Source of the DNA: Candidatus Binatia bacterium
GTDB taxonomy: Bacteria > Desulfobacterota > Binatia > HRBIN30
Assembly (NCBI GenBank): GCA_937925685.1
Contig: CALAMI010000036.1
Span: 1 to 64,000, forward strand
DNA length: 64,000 bases
Direction: 5' to 3'
The notes under the pieces were generated by a model, which did not search any database, was not told where the DNA came from, and saw only the letters and a program-made list of their open reading frames with translations. Within the stretch, counting starts at the first letter, position 1; the number at the start of each line of letters is the position of its first letter. The position numbers and the translations under genes were made by a program. This document shows positions 63,393 through 64,000 of the stretch, one piece after another.

Positions 63393-63977
63393 TCAGGTTC
63401 GTAGCGGTCCCAGTAGCGTTTCCACGTAGCGAGCGATGATGTCGGTTTCGATGTTCACACTCGCCCCGATGCCTTTCTGCAACAAACTGGTGTGTGCTTG
63501 GGTGTATTGCACGAGTGACACAGCAAAGGTGTCGTGAGTTTTGTCGATGATGGTGAGACTCGCCCCGTCCACCGCCACAGGTCCTTTCACCACCATGTAG
63601 CGCAGCAACTCCCGGGGAGCACGGAAACGCACGATAACGGCCTGGCCTTCCGGAGCGAGCGACTCGATCTTGGCAACCCCCTCCACGACGCCACGGACTA
63701 GATGGCCGCTTAACCGGTCTGCTAGACGCAAGGAACGCTCGAGATTCACGGGATCCCCGGGTTGGAGTTCGCCGAGGTTGGAACGACGCAAGGTCTCAGG
63801 CATGACGTCCGCCGCAAACCAGTCGCGCTCGAACGCAGCCACTGTCAGATCGACACCATTGACCGCAATGGAATCTCCAAGCTTTGCATCGCTCAACACC
63901 TGGCACGCGCCAATCCTCAAGCGGCCACCGGTGTTTTCGATGACTCGGCCGACTTCCTCGATGATTCCCGTAAACAT
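63393..63977 (-). CDS. ribE: Riboflavin synthase, alpha subunit type
   Basis: Dismutates two 6,7-dimethyl-8-ribityllumazine to riboflavin. The start MFTGIIEEVGRV is the family signature. Two barrel repeats are visible: SIAVNGVDLTVAAFERDWFAADVMPETL (near residue 35) and PVAVDGASLTIIDKTHDTFAVSLVQYT (near 133). In the first repeat the usual NGxCLTV is NGVDLTV, and the usual GHFVxGHVDG is GHLVRGVVEG. Length 194 residues. Start codon 23 bp from the window end, so its control region is outside. Confidence 0.92.
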   Translation of the reverse strand: MFTGIIEEVGRVIENTGGRLRIGACQVLSDAKLGDSIAVNGVDLTVAAFERDWFAADVMPETLRRSNLGELQPGDPVNLERSLRLADRLSGHLVRGVVEGVAKIESLAPEGQAVIVRFRAPRELLRYMVVKGPVAVDGASLTIIDKTHDTFAVSLVQYTQAHTSLLQKGIGASVNIETDIIARYVETLLGPLRT

Positions 63978-64000
63978 TTCTCGGACTCCTAAACGCTTTG

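Noticed and set aside
63978-64000. FMN riboswitch upstream of ribE
   Set aside because: Only 23 bp of the upstream region are in the window, too little to judge.

Overview
The window is chromosomal DNA of a GC-rich, Gram-negative bacterium. The envelope genes (an outer-membrane porin-like barrel, an OmpA lipoprotein, a Wzx-type flippase) show the Gram-negative cell type. The order ispE / tRNA-Gln / prs / L25 / S6 / S18 / L9 is typical of deltaproteobacteria-like lineages. Two F420-type enzyme families, a malyl-CoA lyase and a c-di-AMP operon would fit an uncultured deltaproteobacteria-like phylum such as Binatota, but that placement is inference from gene content only. No IS element, prophage, integrase or CRISPR array is visible. 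The window is almost entirely packed with genes, many overlapping by 4 nt.

Layout. 1-1312: 3' end of 23S rRNA, 5S rRNA with a terminator, a 60-residue zinc-ribbon protein and tRNA-Arg. 1456-5299: ispE, tRNA-Gln, prs and ribosomal proteins L25, S6, S18, L9. 5399-7160: leftward trio (F420-type PPOX enzyme, RNase Z-like protein, unknown small protein). 7182-10124: outer-membrane barrel and a FAD amine-oxidase-fold enzyme. 10223-13568: tilS and ftsH. 13746-26255: a long rightward series beginning with cdaA-cdaR-glmM, then nnr, tsaE, lysC, cimA, cysteine desulfurase, mnmA, mtaB and rnc. It couples c-di-AMP and wall-precursor synthesis, metabolite repair, aspartate and isoleucine precursor synthesis, tRNA modification and RNA processing.

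26284-32127: two large leftward multi-pass membrane proteins of glycosyltransferase type flank three tandem secreted paralogues of unknown function (27989-29965), which have their own predicted promoter, ribosome-binding sites and a strong terminator. 32201-41542: a glycan-assembly locus with five GT2 and two GT4 glycosyltransferases, a methyltransferase and a flippase, most genes overlapping. 41496-45047: trmB, a pteridine-reductase-type SDR, a zinc alcohol dehydrogenase and a luciferase-like F420-type oxidoreductase. 45195-48942: malyl-CoA lyase-like protein, FAH-family hydrolase and GTP-dependent PEP carboxykinase, a plausible C2/C4 carbon module.

48974-53938: a DUF2878/chalcone-isomerase fusion, a cyclopropane-synthase-like methyltransferase, a DUF1295 membrane protein and an acyl-CoA ligase, which look like a lipid-modification cluster. 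53948-56334: lytic transglycosylase, OxyR and Dps. 56438-60050: a radical SAM/SPASM protein, a sulfatase-fold protein that lacks the expected catalytic residues, and WecB. 60040-63977: OmpA lipoprotein, SDR, APS reductase CysH and riboflavin synthase. The most unusual parts are the secreted trio, the sulfatase-fold pseudoenzyme beside a radical SAM protein, and the DUF2878/chalcone-isomerase fusion.
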